Notes: a model not told the origin generated them from the sequence alone. 64,000 nt of DNA from an uncultured Bacteroidota bacterium (GCA_902791695.1 CADAWR010000007.1:1-64000); one strand, 5' to 3'. Positions 8,714 through 17,218 are shown, counted from the first letter of the stretch. Numbers and translations: made by a program.

Positions 8714-8790
8714 GGCGGGATAGCTCAGCTGGTTAGAGCGCTGGATTCATAACCCGGAGGTCATCAGTTCAAGTCTGATTCCCGCTACCA
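8714..8790 (+). tRNA. tRNA with CAU anticodon (elongator Met, possibly Ile2)
   Basis: A 77-nt cloverleaf: acceptor GGCGGGA pairs with TCCCGCT (one G-T at the end), D-stem GCTC/GAGC, anticodon loop TTCATAA with CAT at 8748-8750, T-stem ATCAG/CTGAT with loop TTCAAGT, discriminator A and an encoded CCA. One mismatch (A-C) closes the anticodon stem. The initiator-type C1-A72 mismatch is absent, so this is an elongator Met tRNA or the Ile2 tRNA whose C34 is modified to lysidine. Sequence alone does not separate the two with certainty. Confidence 0.93.
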
Positions 8791-8825
8791 AGAGGCACCA
8801 CAGCAATGAGGTGCTTCTTTTTTTT
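8791..8825 (+). terminator. Intrinsic terminator after the tRNA
   Basis: AGAGGCACC pairs imperfectly with GGTGCTTCT, followed by eight T residues, directly after the encoded CCA end. Confidence 0.88.
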
Positions 8826-8872
8826 ATGCCATTGTCGCAATAATTACGCTGCATTAGCGTTATCTGTTTACT

Positions 8873-9958
8873 ATGGACGACAAGCATCTTTATAGCAACT
8901 TCGAATATGATTCTGCGTTGAGTGTGCAGGAGGGGGTCAAGCAGCCGGAGCAGGTGAACAACAGCTATGTGGAGCGCATGCGTGCCAAGCGGCGCCAAGG
9001 CCCTACGACCGAGGAGCTGATCAGTGGCATACTGCATGGCGACCGCACATTGCTGAGCCGCGCCATCACCCTCGTCGAGAGTTCGCTTTACGCCCATCAG
9101 CAGCAGGCCCAGGAGGTGATAGAGCGTTGCCTGCCCTACAGTGGCAAGAGCGTTCGCCTCGGCATCACCGGCGTGCCGGGGGCGGGCAAGAGCACTACCA
9201 TCGAGGCACTTGGCAAGATGCTTACCGCCCATGGCCACAAGGTGGCTGTGCTGGCCATAGACCCCAGCAGCGAACGCAGCAAAGGCTCCATTCTCGGCGA
9301 CAAGACGCGCATGGAAGAGCTCAGTGTTGACCCCAATGCTTTCATACGTCCCAGCCCATCAGCAGGTTCGCTGGGCGGTGTGGCCCGCAAGACACGCGAG
9401 ATAATCACACTATGTGAGGCAGCAGGCTTCGACGTGGTGATTGTGGAGACTGTAGGTGTAGGCCAAAGCGAAGTGGCCGCGCATTCAATGGTAGACTTCT
9501 TCCTGCTGCTCCAGCTCGCCAACACCGGCGATGAGTTGCAGGGTATCAAGCGCGGCATCATGGAGATGGCCGACATGATAAGTATCAACAAATGCGAGCT
9601 TGACAAGCAGCGCTCCGAACTCGCCGCCGCGCAGTTCCGCAATGCCCTGCACCTCTTCCCGATGCCGGAGAGCGGTTGGACGGTCAAGGTGACGCTCTGC
9701 TCCGCCTACACCCACGAGGGCATCGAGGAACTGTGGAACTCAGTGATGGAGTATGTAACCTTCACAAAGCAGAACGGCTACTTCTACCATAAGCGCCAGC
9801 AGCAGAACCTGCGTATCATGACTGAGGCCTTGGAGAATGGTCTGCGCGAGCGCTTCTACAATACGCCGGGCATAGAGGAGCGCATCGAGGCCCTCAAGCA
9901 GGACATCCTCGACAATAAGATAAGCCCCTATGCGGCGGCAGACCAACTGCTGGCATGA
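8873..9958 (+). CDS. meaB: MeaB/ArgK-type G3E GTPase, chaperone of methylmalonyl-CoA mutase
   Basis: A 361-residue protein of the MeaB family, which gates cobalamin loading and protects methylmalonyl-CoA mutase in the succinate-propionate pathway. The P-loop is GVPGAGKST (about residue 101). The switch regions include IDPSSERSKGSILGDKTRM and ETVGVGQSE. The base-specificity motif is ISINKCE, a variant of NKxD in which Cys-Glu follows the Lys. A C-terminal helical dimerisation arm follows. The mutase genes are not in this window. The gene overlaps the hemW start by 4 bp (ATGA), so the two are cotranscribed. Confidence 0.93.
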   Translation: MDDKHLYSNFEYDSALSVQEGVKQPEQVNNSYVERMRAKRRQGPTTEELISGILHGDRTLLSRAITLVESSLYAHQQQAQEVIERCLPYSGKSVRLGITGVPGAGKSTTIEALGKMLTAHGHKVAVLAIDPSSERSKGSILGDKTRMEELSVDPNAFIRPSPSAGSLGGVARKTREIITLCEAAGFDVVIVETVGVGQSEVAAHSMVDFFLLLQLANTGDELQGIKRGIMEMADMISINKCELDKQRSELAAAQFRNALHLFPMPESGWTVKVTLCSAYTHEGIEELWNSVMEYVTFTKQNGYFYHKRQQQNLRIMTEALENGLRERFYNTPGIEERIEALKQDILDNKISPYAAADQLLA

Positions 9959-11047
9959 TATACGTCCACGTCCCTTTCTGTCATCGCAAGTGTACCTACT
10001 GTGCGTTCTATTCCAAAGTAGGCACAGGAAACGCTGCAGCATATGTTGATGCCATATTGGAGGAGATGGAGCGGCGTAAAGATGAGCAGGCACACCCCAT
10101 ACAGACCGTTTACTTCGGCGGAGGCACGCCGTCAATATTGCCTATCGAGCATCTTGCACGCATTGTGGAAGGGCTGCGCCGATGCTTCGATCTGTCGCAG
10201 GTGCAAGAGCTGACCATCGAGGCCAATCCAGAGGACCTCACGCCCGACTACCTTCAGGCTCTTGCAGGGTTGCGCTTCTTTAATCGCATAAGCATAGGCA
10301 TACAGAGTCTCGACGACGGCATGCTGCGGCTCCTCAACCGCCGACACACGGCACAGCAGGCCCTCGATGCCGTCGCCAACGCCCATGCCGCAGGCTTCAG
10401 CAACATCAGCGTCGACTTCATCTATGGGGTTAATGACCTTAGGGACCTTATTGACCTTAGGGACCTTAATGACCTTAGGGACCTTAATGACCTTAGGGAC
10501 CTTAATGACCTTAGGGACCTTAATGACCTTAGGGACCTTAATGACCTTAGCGGCGCTGGCTGTGCAGGTGGAGAAGGGTAGGGTTGCGCTGCCTAGCGAA
10601 TATGAGGTTGTACAACAGTACCATGCCATGCGCCAGTGGCTTGTCTCCATGGGCTTCGAACAGTATGAGGTGAGCAACTACGCCCGCCCCGGCTACCGCT
10701 CGCGCCACAACAGCCGCTACTGGAACCGCACGCCATACCTCGGTCTCGGTCCGGGGGCGCACAGCTTCGACGGCAAGTGCCGCATGTGGAACAACCCCGA
10801 CGGCACTGTCGGTATGGAAACGCTCACCGACGCCGATGCATTCAATGAACTGCTCATGACCGCCCTGCGTACTACCGACGGCCTCGCTGTCCGCAATGTG
10901 CCGGAAGGGCAAAGAGAAAGGCTGCACCACATGATGCAGCCCTATGTTGATTGCGGTTGGATTATATCTGCTGATAATCGTTATGTGCCCACTGCCGAAG
11001 GCCTTCTGCATGCCGACGGCATTGCTGCGGCGCTATTCGTCGCCTGA
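9955..11047 (+). pseudogene. hemW: hemW-type radical SAM protein, disrupted by a tandem repeat and frameshift
   Basis: The N-terminal half (9955 to about 10430) carries the HemW signature VPFCHRKCTYCAF with the CxxxCxxC cluster ligands and YFGGGTPS. The C-terminal half (about 10550-11047) carries QYEVSNYARPGYRSRHN, YWNRTPYLGLGPGAHSF and a normal end. They are in different frames. Between them, where HemW should read IYGxPxQT...YxLTxExGT, there are instead 6.6 copies of an 18-bp repeat (10432-10550), after which the first frame stops at 10581. About 45 conserved residues are lost. HemW family members bind heme or handle its trafficking. A working protein is unlikely unless the frame is restored. 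The 3' end overlaps the convergent SPOR gene by 15 bp. Confidence 0.85.
10432..10550 (+). repeat. 18-bp tandem repeat inside hemW
   Basis: Six full units of AATGACCTTAGGGACCTT, with one A-to-T change in unit 2, plus 11 bp of a seventh. Each is made of two 9-bp halves of the form RRNGACCTT. In the hemW N-terminal frame the tract encodes repeated Asn-Asp-Leu-Arg-Asp-Leu. Related 9-bp units occur inside mltG at 62215-62259. Confidence 0.95.
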
Positions 11048-11464
11048 CTCCTCGTCGTCCGGGGCTAATTCAAGCTGCTCCGGCGGTTCGGGGTAGATAT
11101 TGTCCTTGGCTATATATCCCTTGTAGAACTCCTTGATTTGCTGCAGGAACGCGTATGCCTCCAGGCGTGTGCGGAAGTCACCCACCTTGACCTTGAAGTT
11201 CGGCTCGTCGAAGACGATGTATGCCTGCACCTCGGGGTAGTCCTCCACGAACTTGTCTCGCAGCGCAAAGGCGTTGGCCTTGGAGCTGGTGCCGGAGAAA
11301 GAGCCTATCTGCACGCGGTAGCCCGGTATGGTCTTCACCTTGTTGTTGAGTTCAATATGCTTCTCAACCATCTGCTCCACAGCCACGTCGCCCACAACGC
11401 GCACCTGCGCCTGCAGTGCTGCGCCAAGGATCAGTACGGATAGAAGGATGAGAGTCTTTTTCAT
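11033..11464 (-). CDS. Secreted SPOR-domain protein
   Basis: A 143-residue protein with an N-terminal signal peptide (MKKTLILLSVLILGAALQAQ, cleavage after Ala-Gln near 20) and a SPOR domain at about residues 45-120: YRVQIGSFSG, a helix, then VYIVFDEPNFKVKVGDFRT-like strands (read AYIVFDEPNFKVKV here). SPOR domains bind denuded peptidoglycan at division sites. The tail is acidic. An ATG 15 bp upstream exists, but the start at 11464 gives a clean signal peptide and lies 1 bp after the universal stress gene stop, so the two form an operon. Confidence 0.88.
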   Translation of the reverse strand: MKKTLILLSVLILGAALQAQVRVVGDVAVEQMVEKHIELNNKVKTIPGYRVQIGSFSGTSSKANAFALRDKFVEDYPEVQAYIVFDEPNFKVKVGDFRTRLEAYAFLQQIKEFYKGYIAKDNIYPEPPEQLELAPDDEESGDE

Positions 11465-11465
11465 A

Positions 11466-12287
11466 TCATTTTTCAGCACTGTTGGCCATCACGTCCTTGG
11501 GACGCACCGAAAGCACGGGGATGCGCGACTGGTTGATCATCTGTTGCGCGTAGGTGCCGAGGATGAGGCTCGAGAGGTTCTTCTCCTGCTCGGTCATGAT
11601 GGCTATCATGTCGGCATTCACGGCATTGGCGTATTCCAGCGTGTCGGCGGTGACGTTCTTGCTTACGTCAATGAATTTTGTGGTATATTTAACCTCGTTT
11701 TTGTCCAGGAATTTCTCCACCATCTTGACATAGTTGTCAACAATGCCGCGCACATCGGCCGCCTTGGCGGTGTAGAGGCCCAGCAGGTGTATTGTGGAGC
11801 CAAAAGCCTTGGCAAACATGGCGGCGGCGGCCACTTTCTGGCGCGTATCGTCGCTGTTGTCCAGCGGCACCACGATGGTCTCCAGTGCCTTGTTGAAGTT
11901 AAAGTCTTCGCGCACAATGAGTACGGGTACTGGCGACTGCTCTATTGTCTTGTAGCTGTTGCGTCCCAGCATGCTGGTTTTCATACCGCTCATGCCGTGG
12001 GTGCCGACTATGAGCAGTGCGGCATTGTCCTCGCGGGCCTGAGCCGTCAGCTCGTCGGCCGGATTGCCCTGGCGCAGCACATACTCCAGCTTGATGCCTT
12101 TCAGCAGCGGTGCCACTGCGGCGTTGCGCCGTTCAATCTCCTCGCGGATAGGCCCTTCGGCCTCGTTTTTCTCCTTCACATACACCAACCTTATGTCGCT
12201 TTCGAAACGGTTGGCGATATCAATGGCAAGGTCAACGGCATAGGCCGAGCCTGACGAAAAGTCAAATCCAACAACTACTTTATTCAT
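11466..12287 (-). CDS. Universal stress protein with two UspA domains
   Basis: A 273-residue cytoplasmic protein with tandem UspA folds. The first starts at MNKVVVGFDFSSGSAYAVDL and has the nucleotide-loop pattern IVGTHGMSGMKTSMLGRNSY near residue 105. The second begins IVVPLDNSDDTRQKV near 145 and ends with a degenerate loop ending LSSLILGTYAQQMI. The frame is open upstream to 12458, but a TAATTTTG box at 12315-12322 shows that the start is the ATG at 12287. Such tandem proteins usually bind ATP and respond to stress or energy state. The SPOR gene follows 1 bp downstream. Confidence 0.9.
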   Translation of the reverse strand: MNKVVVGFDFSSGSAYAVDLAIDIANRFESDIRLVYVKEKNEAEGPIREEIERRNAAVAPLLKGIKLEYVLRQGNPADELTAQAREDNAALLIVGTHGMSGMKTSMLGRNSYKTIEQSPVPVLIVREDFNFNKALETIVVPLDNSDDTRQKVAAAAMFAKAFGSTIHLLGLYTAKAADVRGIVDNYVKMVEKFLDKNEVKYTTKFIDVSKNVTADTLEYANAVNADMIAIMTEQEKNLSSLILGTYAQQMINQSRIPVLSVRPKDVMANSAEK

Positions 12288-12314
12288 GGTGTTTCTTTTT
12301 TGTTTTTGCAGGTG

Positions 12315-12322
12315 CAAAATTA
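12315..12322 (-). promoter_or_regulatory. -7 element TAATTTTG of the universal stress gene
   Basis: A TAnnTTTG match on the minus strand, 28 bp before the ATG at 12287. A good -33 box is not evident in the A/T-rich DNA beyond it. Confidence 0.65.
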
Positions 12323-12394
12323 CGCAATAAATTTCATTGTTGAAAAAAATTATTTTAACAATTTGTAAATTGTTGATAATCAGTCGTAGAATGC

Positions 12395-12526
12395 AAGCCC
12401 CTTCGTACCCGCTCCGTACCCGCTCCGACTCCGCACCGACAAAAGGCCGGAAAATCAACGCTTAAGGGTCGATGAAAAGACGGAGTTGAGACGGAGTTGA
12501 GACGGAGGGAAGACGGAGCGGAGTCG
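12395..12526. repeat. 11-bp phased CG-ended repeat element, copy B
   Basis: Twelve successive 11-bp units, each ending in CG, fill 12395-12526. They include TACCCGCTCCG twice, ACAAAAGGCCG, CTTAAGGGTCG, GAGTTGAGACG twice, and GAGCGGAGTCG. The canonical core unit is replaced by GAAAATCAACG and CTTAAGGGTCG, so sequence has drifted while the 11-bp spacing is intact. It lies in the divergent gap between the universal stress gene and rnfB, outside both promoters. The rest of this 387-bp gap holds only those promoters and A/T-rich sequence. Confidence 0.88.
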
Positions 12527-12588
12527 GCCTGCCGATGCCGTTGGCGGGGTGTGTTTCGGTGCTGTTTGCACAGCTGTGGAAAAAAAAA

Positions 12589-12619
12589 TTTTGCCATGTT
12601 GTAAAAAAGATGTATTTTT
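12589..12619 (+). promoter_or_regulatory. Promoter of the rnf operon
   Basis: TTTTG (12589-12593) is followed after 18 bp by TATTTTTG (12612-12619). The predicted transcript start near 12624 gives a leader of about 50 nt before rnfB. Confidence 0.8.
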
Positions 12620-12674
12620 GCACTCGTTTATTATAGAATAAATATTGCGATAATCCTAAAATAAAAATAACAAT

Positions 12675-13592
12675 ATGACTCAACAAATCCTGATTGCGGT
12701 AATTGTTCTCGGCGCCCTCGGCATACTGTTTGCCGTGGTGCTGTACATTGTGGCGCAGAAGTTTAAGGTGGTGGAAGACCCGCTCATCGACGAGGTTGCC
12801 GAGGTGCTTCCCGGTGCCAACTGCGGCGGCTGCGGCAAGGCCGGCTGCCGTGCGTTTGCCGAGGCTTGTGTGTCGCAGCACAGTCTCGAAGGCCTGCGTT
12901 GTGCCCCCGGTGGCGATGCTGTGGCAGCCAAGATTGCCGAGCTGCTCGGCTGCGCCGTTGAGCAAGGCGAGCCCCAGGTGGCTGTGGTGCGTTGCAACCC
13001 CGCCAACTGCGGCGACAAACGTAAGTCGAACTACGACGGACTGCGCAGCTGCGCTTTCCAGAACACTGTCTACACCGGCGAGAGCGGCTGCCCGTTCGGT
13101 TGCCTCGGCTGTGGCGACTGTGTGGCGGCCTGCCAGTTCGACGCCATCCATATGGGCGAGAACGGTGTGCCCGTGGTCGATGCCGACAAGTGCACGGCCT
13201 GCGGTGCCTGCGCCAAAGCCTGTCCGCGCCGCATCATAGAGCTGCGCAACAAGGGCAAGAAGGACCGCCGTGTGTATGTGAGCTGCGTCAACAAGGAGAA
13301 AGGTGCTGTGGCCATGAAGACCTGCGCCAATGCCTGCATAGGCTGCGGCAAGTGCGCCAAGGTGTGCCCCATGGAGGCCATCACTGTCGAGGGCAACGTC
13401 TCGTACATCGACTACAAGAAGTGCATAGCCTGCCGCAAGTGCGTCACCGAGTGCCCCACCAAGGCCATCAAGGATGTGGGCTTCCCGGCGCCCGCCGTCA
13501 AGCCGGCCCCCAAGCCCGCCGAGGCTCCTGCCGCCCCCGCCGCAGAGAAGGTGGAGATACCCGTGGCCGAAAAGGTGGAGGTAAAGAACTGA
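12675..13592 (+). CDS. rnfB: Rnf complex subunit B (multi-cluster ferredoxin-like subunit)
   Basis: This 305-residue subunit passes electrons between soluble ferredoxin and the membrane Rnf complex. It has one N-terminal membrane helix (residues 5-27) and a Fe-S domain with Cys ligands in NCGGCGKAGC near residue 50. Below are four ferredoxin-type motifs: CLGCGDCVAAC near 146, CTACGACAKAC near 174, CIGCGKCAKVC near 220 and CIACRKCVTEC near 249. The tail is an Ala/Pro/Lys-rich linker ending in repeated EKVE words. It is the first gene of the operon, under the promoter at 12589-12619. Confidence 0.96.
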   Translation: MTQQILIAVIVLGALGILFAVVLYIVAQKFKVVEDPLIDEVAEVLPGANCGGCGKAGCRAFAEACVSQHSLEGLRCAPGGDAVAAKIAELLGCAVEQGEPQVAVVRCNPANCGDKRKSNYDGLRSCAFQNTVYTGESGCPFGCLGCGDCVAACQFDAIHMGENGVPVVDADKCTACGACAKACPRRIIELRNKGKKDRRVYVSCVNKEKGAVAMKTCANACIGCGKCAKVCPMEAITVEGNVSYIDYKKCIACRKCVTECPTKAIKDVGFPAPAVKPAPKPAEAPAAPAAEKVEIPVAEKVEVKN

Positions 13593-13619
13593 ACACAGAA
13601 CACTAAACACAGAACACTG

Positions 13620-14948
13620 ATGAAGACATTCCGAATGGGTGGTGTACACCCCGAAGAGAACAAGATATCCAACGACGCCGCCATCGAGGTGATGCCCGTG
13701 GGCAAGCAGATGGTGGTGCTGATGAACCAGCACCTCGGCGCCCCCGCCACACCGGTGGTGCAGAAGGGCGACAAGGTGAAAGTGGGTCAGCTGATTGGCG
13801 AGGCCCAGACATTCATGTGTGCCAATGTGCACTCGCCCGTGAGCGGCACGGTGCTGAAGGTAGACACCTGCAAAGACGCTTTCGGCATGGCCAAGCCCGC
13901 CGTATATATCACCGTCGAGGGTGACGAGTGGATGGAGACCATCGACCGTACGCCCGACATCAAGCGCGAATGCACTCTGGAGCCCAAGGAGATTGTTGCC
14001 AAGATGAAAGAGATGGGCATCGTGGGCCTTGGCGGAGCCACCTTCCCCGCACACATCAAGTACAGCATTCCCGAGGGCAAGAAGGCCGAATACCTCATCA
14101 TCAACGCCGCCGAGTGCGAGCCGTACCTGACGAGCGACTACCGCGTGATGATGGAGCATGCCGAAGAGGTGTGCATAGGCGTGAGCATTCTGCGCAAAGC
14201 CTTGGGTGTGCCCAACGCCTACATAGGCATCGAGAGCAACAAGCCGCTGGCCATAAAGAAGATGCAGGAGATGGCCAAGCAGTTCGAGGGCATCATCATC
14301 GAACCCCTGAAGGTGAAGTACCCGCAGGGCGCCGAGAAGCAGCTCATCAACGCTGTCACCGGCCGCAAGGTGGGTAGCGGCAAGCTGCCTATCGACTCGG
14401 GCTGCGTGGTGAGCAACCTAGGCACCTCGTTCGCTGTCTACGAGGCAATACAGAAGAACAAGCCCCTTATCGAGAACATACTTACCGTCACCGGCAAAGA
14501 GCTCAAGACGCAGCACAACTGCCTGGTGCGCATAGGTACCACCTACAACGAGATTATCAGTCACACCATAGGCCAGCTGCCGGAGACCACCGGCAAGGTC
14601 ATCAGCGGCGGCACCATGATGGGCAAGGCTGTGGTGAACCTTGACGCCCCGACGGTGAAGGGTAACAGCAGTGTGTTGGTGATGGGCGAGAAGGAAGCCC
14701 GCCGCCAGCCGGAGACCAACTGCATACGCTGCGGCAAGTGCGCCAGCGCCTGCCCCATGGGCTTGGAGCCCTACCTCTTCTCGCTGCTGGTGAAGAACAA
14801 CCGCGTGGAGGAGTCGAAGGAACACAATATCCTCGACTGCATCGAGTGCGGCTGCTGCTTCTTCAGCTGCCCGGCCAACAAGCCGCTGACCGACGAGATA
14901 CGCCTTGGCAAGAACCGCGTACGTGCCATGATGGCGGCCAAGAAATGA
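13620..14948 (+). CDS. rnfC: Rnf complex subunit C (NADH/flavin subunit)
   Basis: This 442-residue peripheral subunit, homologous to the NADH-binding Nqo1 fold, is where NAD+ is reduced. It begins with the RnfC N-terminal barrel motif GGVHPEENK. The flavin/NAD region has GLGGATFPAHIK and NAAECEPYLTSDYRVMMEH near residues 140-180. The C-terminal cluster ligands are CIRCGKCASACPMGLEP near 370 and CIECGCCFFSCPANKPL near 408. The spacer after rnfB holds a 14-bp tandem duplication (AACACAGAACACTA-like). Confidence 0.96.
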   Translation: MKTFRMGGVHPEENKISNDAAIEVMPVGKQMVVLMNQHLGAPATPVVQKGDKVKVGQLIGEAQTFMCANVHSPVSGTVLKVDTCKDAFGMAKPAVYITVEGDEWMETIDRTPDIKRECTLEPKEIVAKMKEMGIVGLGGATFPAHIKYSIPEGKKAEYLIINAAECEPYLTSDYRVMMEHAEEVCIGVSILRKALGVPNAYIGIESNKPLAIKKMQEMAKQFEGIIIEPLKVKYPQGAEKQLINAVTGRKVGSGKLPIDSGCVVSNLGTSFAVYEAIQKNKPLIENILTVTGKELKTQHNCLVRIGTTYNEIISHTIGQLPETTGKVISGGTMMGKAVVNLDAPTVKGNSSVLVMGEKEARRQPETNCIRCGKCASACPMGLEPYLFSLLVKNNRVEESKEHNILDCIECGCCFFSCPANKPLTDEIRLGKNRVRAMMAAKK

Positions 14949-14954
14949 AGTCAA

Positions 14955-15035
14955 TGCTTGATTGCTTGATTGCGTGAATGCTTGAGTGGATTCGCAATCA
15001 GGTAATCAAGCAGTCAAACAATCAAGCAATCAAAC
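14955..15035 (+). repeat. Inverted pair of 8-bp microsatellites between rnfC and rnfD
   Basis: Four 8-bp units (TGCTTGAT twice, TGCGTGAA, TGCTTGAG; 14955-14986) are followed, after 17 bp, by four units of the complementary type (AATCAAGC, AGTCAAAC, AATCAAGC, AATCAAAC; 15004-15035). The transcript can fold into a long hairpin just before the rnfD start at 15047. Confidence 0.9.
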
Positions 15036-15046
15036 AATAATAATAT

Positions 15047-16006
15047 ATGAATTTACTGAATATATCGGGCTCGCCCCATGTGCACAGTGACGAGTCGACA
15101 AAGAAAATCATGTGGCGAGTCAACGCGGCCTTGGTGCCAGCGTTGCTCTGCGCCATAGCCTACTTCGGTATCAATGCTCTGTTGGTGAGCATCGTGTCGG
15201 TGCTGGCCTGCGTGCTGTTCCAGTGGCTGATTGAGAAGTTTATCATGAAAGTGCCCAGCACCGTTAGCGACGGCTCGGCCGTTGTCACCGGCTTGCTGCT
15301 GGCCTTCAATGTGCCCGCCACGGTCGACATGCTGTGGATAGTGGTCATCGGTGCCTTGGTGGCCATCGGCATTGGCAAGATGAGCTTCGGCGGCTTGGGC
15401 AAGAACCCCTTCAACCCCGCCATCGTGGGACGTATCTTCCTGCTCATATCGTTCCCTGTGCAGATGACTACATGGCCTCAAGTCGGTGGCCTGTTCCCCA
15501 TGACTTTCGATGTCCCCACGGGTGCCACACCTCTGGGTGCTTTCAAGGAGGGTGCCCTCGGCGAGGGTGTCACCTTCATGGATGCCTTCCTCGGTCACAT
15601 CGGTGGTTCGATGGGTGAGGTGAGCGCCATAGCCATACTGCTCGGCGCGGCCTACCTCTGCTGGAAGAAAATCATCACATGGCACATTCCGGTGACCTTC
15701 ATTGGCACCGCCTTTGTGTTCAGCGCCATACTGTGGCTTGTGAACCCCGAGACCTACATGGATCCCCTGATGACCATCCTCACCGGCGGTATCATGCTCG
15801 GCGCCTGCTTCATGGCCACCGACATGGTGACAAGTCCCATGGCCAAGAGCGGCCAGCTTATCTTCGGCTTTGGCTGCGGTCTGCTGACCATCATCATCCG
15901 TAACTGGGGCTCCTATCCCGAAGGCGTGAGTTTCGCCATACTCATCATGAACAGCGTCACACCGCTGCTCAACCGCTGGTGCAAACCCAAACGCTTCGCG
16001 GAATAA
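15047..16006 (+). CDS. rnfD: Rnf complex subunit D (integral membrane, covalent FMN)
   Basis: A 319-residue integral membrane subunit with about 9-10 hydrophobic segments. The motif TGATPLGAF near residue 162 contains the Thr that receives covalent FMN in RnfD/NqrB proteins. LGKNPFNPAIVGR near residue 120 and MATDMVTSPM near 262 are family hallmarks. Upstream is the 8-bp inverted repeat that may influence translation. It lies between rnfC and rnfG as in other Bacteroidota operons. Confidence 0.95.
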   Translation: MNLLNISGSPHVHSDESTKKIMWRVNAALVPALLCAIAYFGINALLVSIVSVLACVLFQWLIEKFIMKVPSTVSDGSAVVTGLLLAFNVPATVDMLWIVVIGALVAIGIGKMSFGGLGKNPFNPAIVGRIFLLISFPVQMTTWPQVGGLFPMTFDVPTGATPLGAFKEGALGEGVTFMDAFLGHIGGSMGEVSAIAILLGAAYLCWKKIITWHIPVTFIGTAFVFSAILWLVNPETYMDPLMTILTGGIMLGACFMATDMVTSPMAKSGQLIFGFGCGLLTIIIRNWGSYPEGVSFAILIMNSVTPLLNRWCKPKRFAE

Positions 16007-16038
16007 AGGTTAATGTTTAATGGTAAAAGTTTAATGTT

Positions 16039-16626
16039 ATGGCAAAGAAAGCAGAATCGACATTACCCAATATGCTGCTCTCGCTGACGGCGATAGCCCT
16101 CGTGGCCGCCGCTGCGCTGGCAGCCCTCAACGGAGTGACCAAGGAACCCATAGCCGCCGCCCAGCAGGCCAAGGTGGAGAACGCCATCAGCGCCGTGCTG
16201 CCGGCTTTCGACAATTTGGAAGACCGTGACGTGGACGGCCATCTGTGCCATGTAGGCCTCGATGCCGAGGGCAACATGGTGGGTGCCGCCATCGAGGCCG
16301 GCAACGACAAAGGCTTCGGCGGACACCTGCAGCTCATGGTGGGCTTCGATGCCCAGGGCAACGTGAGCGGCTACCAGATACTGGAGACCCACGAAACCCC
16401 CGGTCTCGGCGCCAAGGCCGACCAGTGGTTCCAGAAGGATGGCAAGGGCTGTGTGGTGGGAACCAATCCCGCCGAGAACGCCCTCACTGTCAAGAAGGAC
16501 GGCGGCAGCGTGGACGCCATCAGCGGCTCCACAATCACCTCGCGTGCCTTCCTCGGTATCGTGAACGACGCCTCGGCAGTCTTCGCACAGATTAACAATG
16601 CAAACACTACGGATTATGAAGACTAA
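16039..16626 (+). CDS. rnfG: Rnf complex subunit G (covalent FMN subunit)
   Basis: A 195-residue protein with one N-terminal membrane helix (about residues 12-32) and a periplasmic FMN-binding domain. The motif SGSTITSRAF near residue 157 supplies the Thr for the phosphoester-linked FMN. ILETHETPGLGAK near 115 is the conserved family segment. The gap to rnfD contains a short duplicated TTTAATG word. rnfE starts within its last codons. Confidence 0.94.
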   Translation: MAKKAESTLPNMLLSLTAIALVAAAALAALNGVTKEPIAAAQQAKVENAISAVLPAFDNLEDRDVDGHLCHVGLDAEGNMVGAAIEAGNDKGFGGHLQLMVGFDAQGNVSGYQILETHETPGLGAKADQWFQKDGKGCVVGTNPAENALTVKKDGGSVDAISGSTITSRAFLGIVNDASAVFAQINNANTTDYED

Positions 16627-17218
16627 AGATATTATCAAGAACGGCCTTATCAAGGAGAACCCCACATGGGTGCTCATTCTCGGCATGTGCCCCACTCTGG
16701 CCACCACAACCAGCGCCATCAACGGCATGAGCATGGGTTTGGCAACAACCTTTGTGCTCATGATGTCTAACATAGTCATATCGCTTCTCAAGAGCGTGAT
16801 ACCCGACAAGGTGCGTATACCGGCGTTCATAGTCATCATAGCCACCTTCGTGACCATGGTGGAGATGGTTATGAAAGCCTACCTGCCCGCACTGTACGAC
16901 AGTCTGGGTCTGTTCATTGCCCTTATCGTGGTGAACTGCATCGTGCTTGGCCGCGCCGAGGCTTTCGCCTCGAAGAACAATGTGGGCCAGTCGTTCCTCG
17001 ACGGTCTCTTCATGGGACTCGGCTTCACCTGGGCACTGACACTGCTGGGTATGGTGCGCGAGCTACTGGGCACCGGATGTTTCTTCGGCCACAGCCTGAT
17101 AGGCGGTGCCGACGGCATGCTGATGATGATACTGCCCCCGGGAGGTTTCCTTGCTCTCGGCCTGCTCATGGCACTGATTAACCACATCAGAAGCAAAAAT
17201 AAAGTTAAAAAGAGTTAA
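16616..17218 (+). CDS. rnfE: Rnf complex subunit E (integral membrane)
   Basis: A polytopic subunit of about 200 residues. It carries the RnfE-type segments LGMCPTLATTTSAINGMSMG near residue 20 and NCIVLGRAEAFASKNNVG near 100. The first contains the membrane Cys found in RnfA and RnfE that can bind a cluster between the paired subunits. The start at 16616 (MKTKDII) overlaps the rnfG end by 11 bp; an earlier ATG at 16598 is less likely. No rnfA follows: the next gene is unrelated. Confidence 0.93.
   Translation: MKTKDIIKNGLIKENPTWVLILGMCPTLATTTSAINGMSMGLATTFVLMMSNIVISLLKSVIPDKVRIPAFIVIIATFVTMVEMVMKAYLPALYDSLGLFIALIVVNCIVLGRAEAFASKNNVGQSFLDGLFMGLGFTWALTLLGMVRELLGTGCFFGHSLIGGADGMLMMILPPGGFLALGLLMALINHIRSKNKVKKS

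Noticed and set aside
10432-10550. CRISPR array in the hemW region
   Set aside because: The repeats are contiguous with no spacers and no cas genes are near, so it is a tandem repeat.
13592-13620. Regulatory element between rnfB and rnfC
   Set aside because: It is only a 14-bp duplication with no hairpin or promoter box; treated as one of the short junction repeats.
12462-14159. Long open frame antisense to rnfB and rnfC
   Set aside because: The His/Gly/Leu-rich low-complexity translation opposite two clear genes is a shadow frame.
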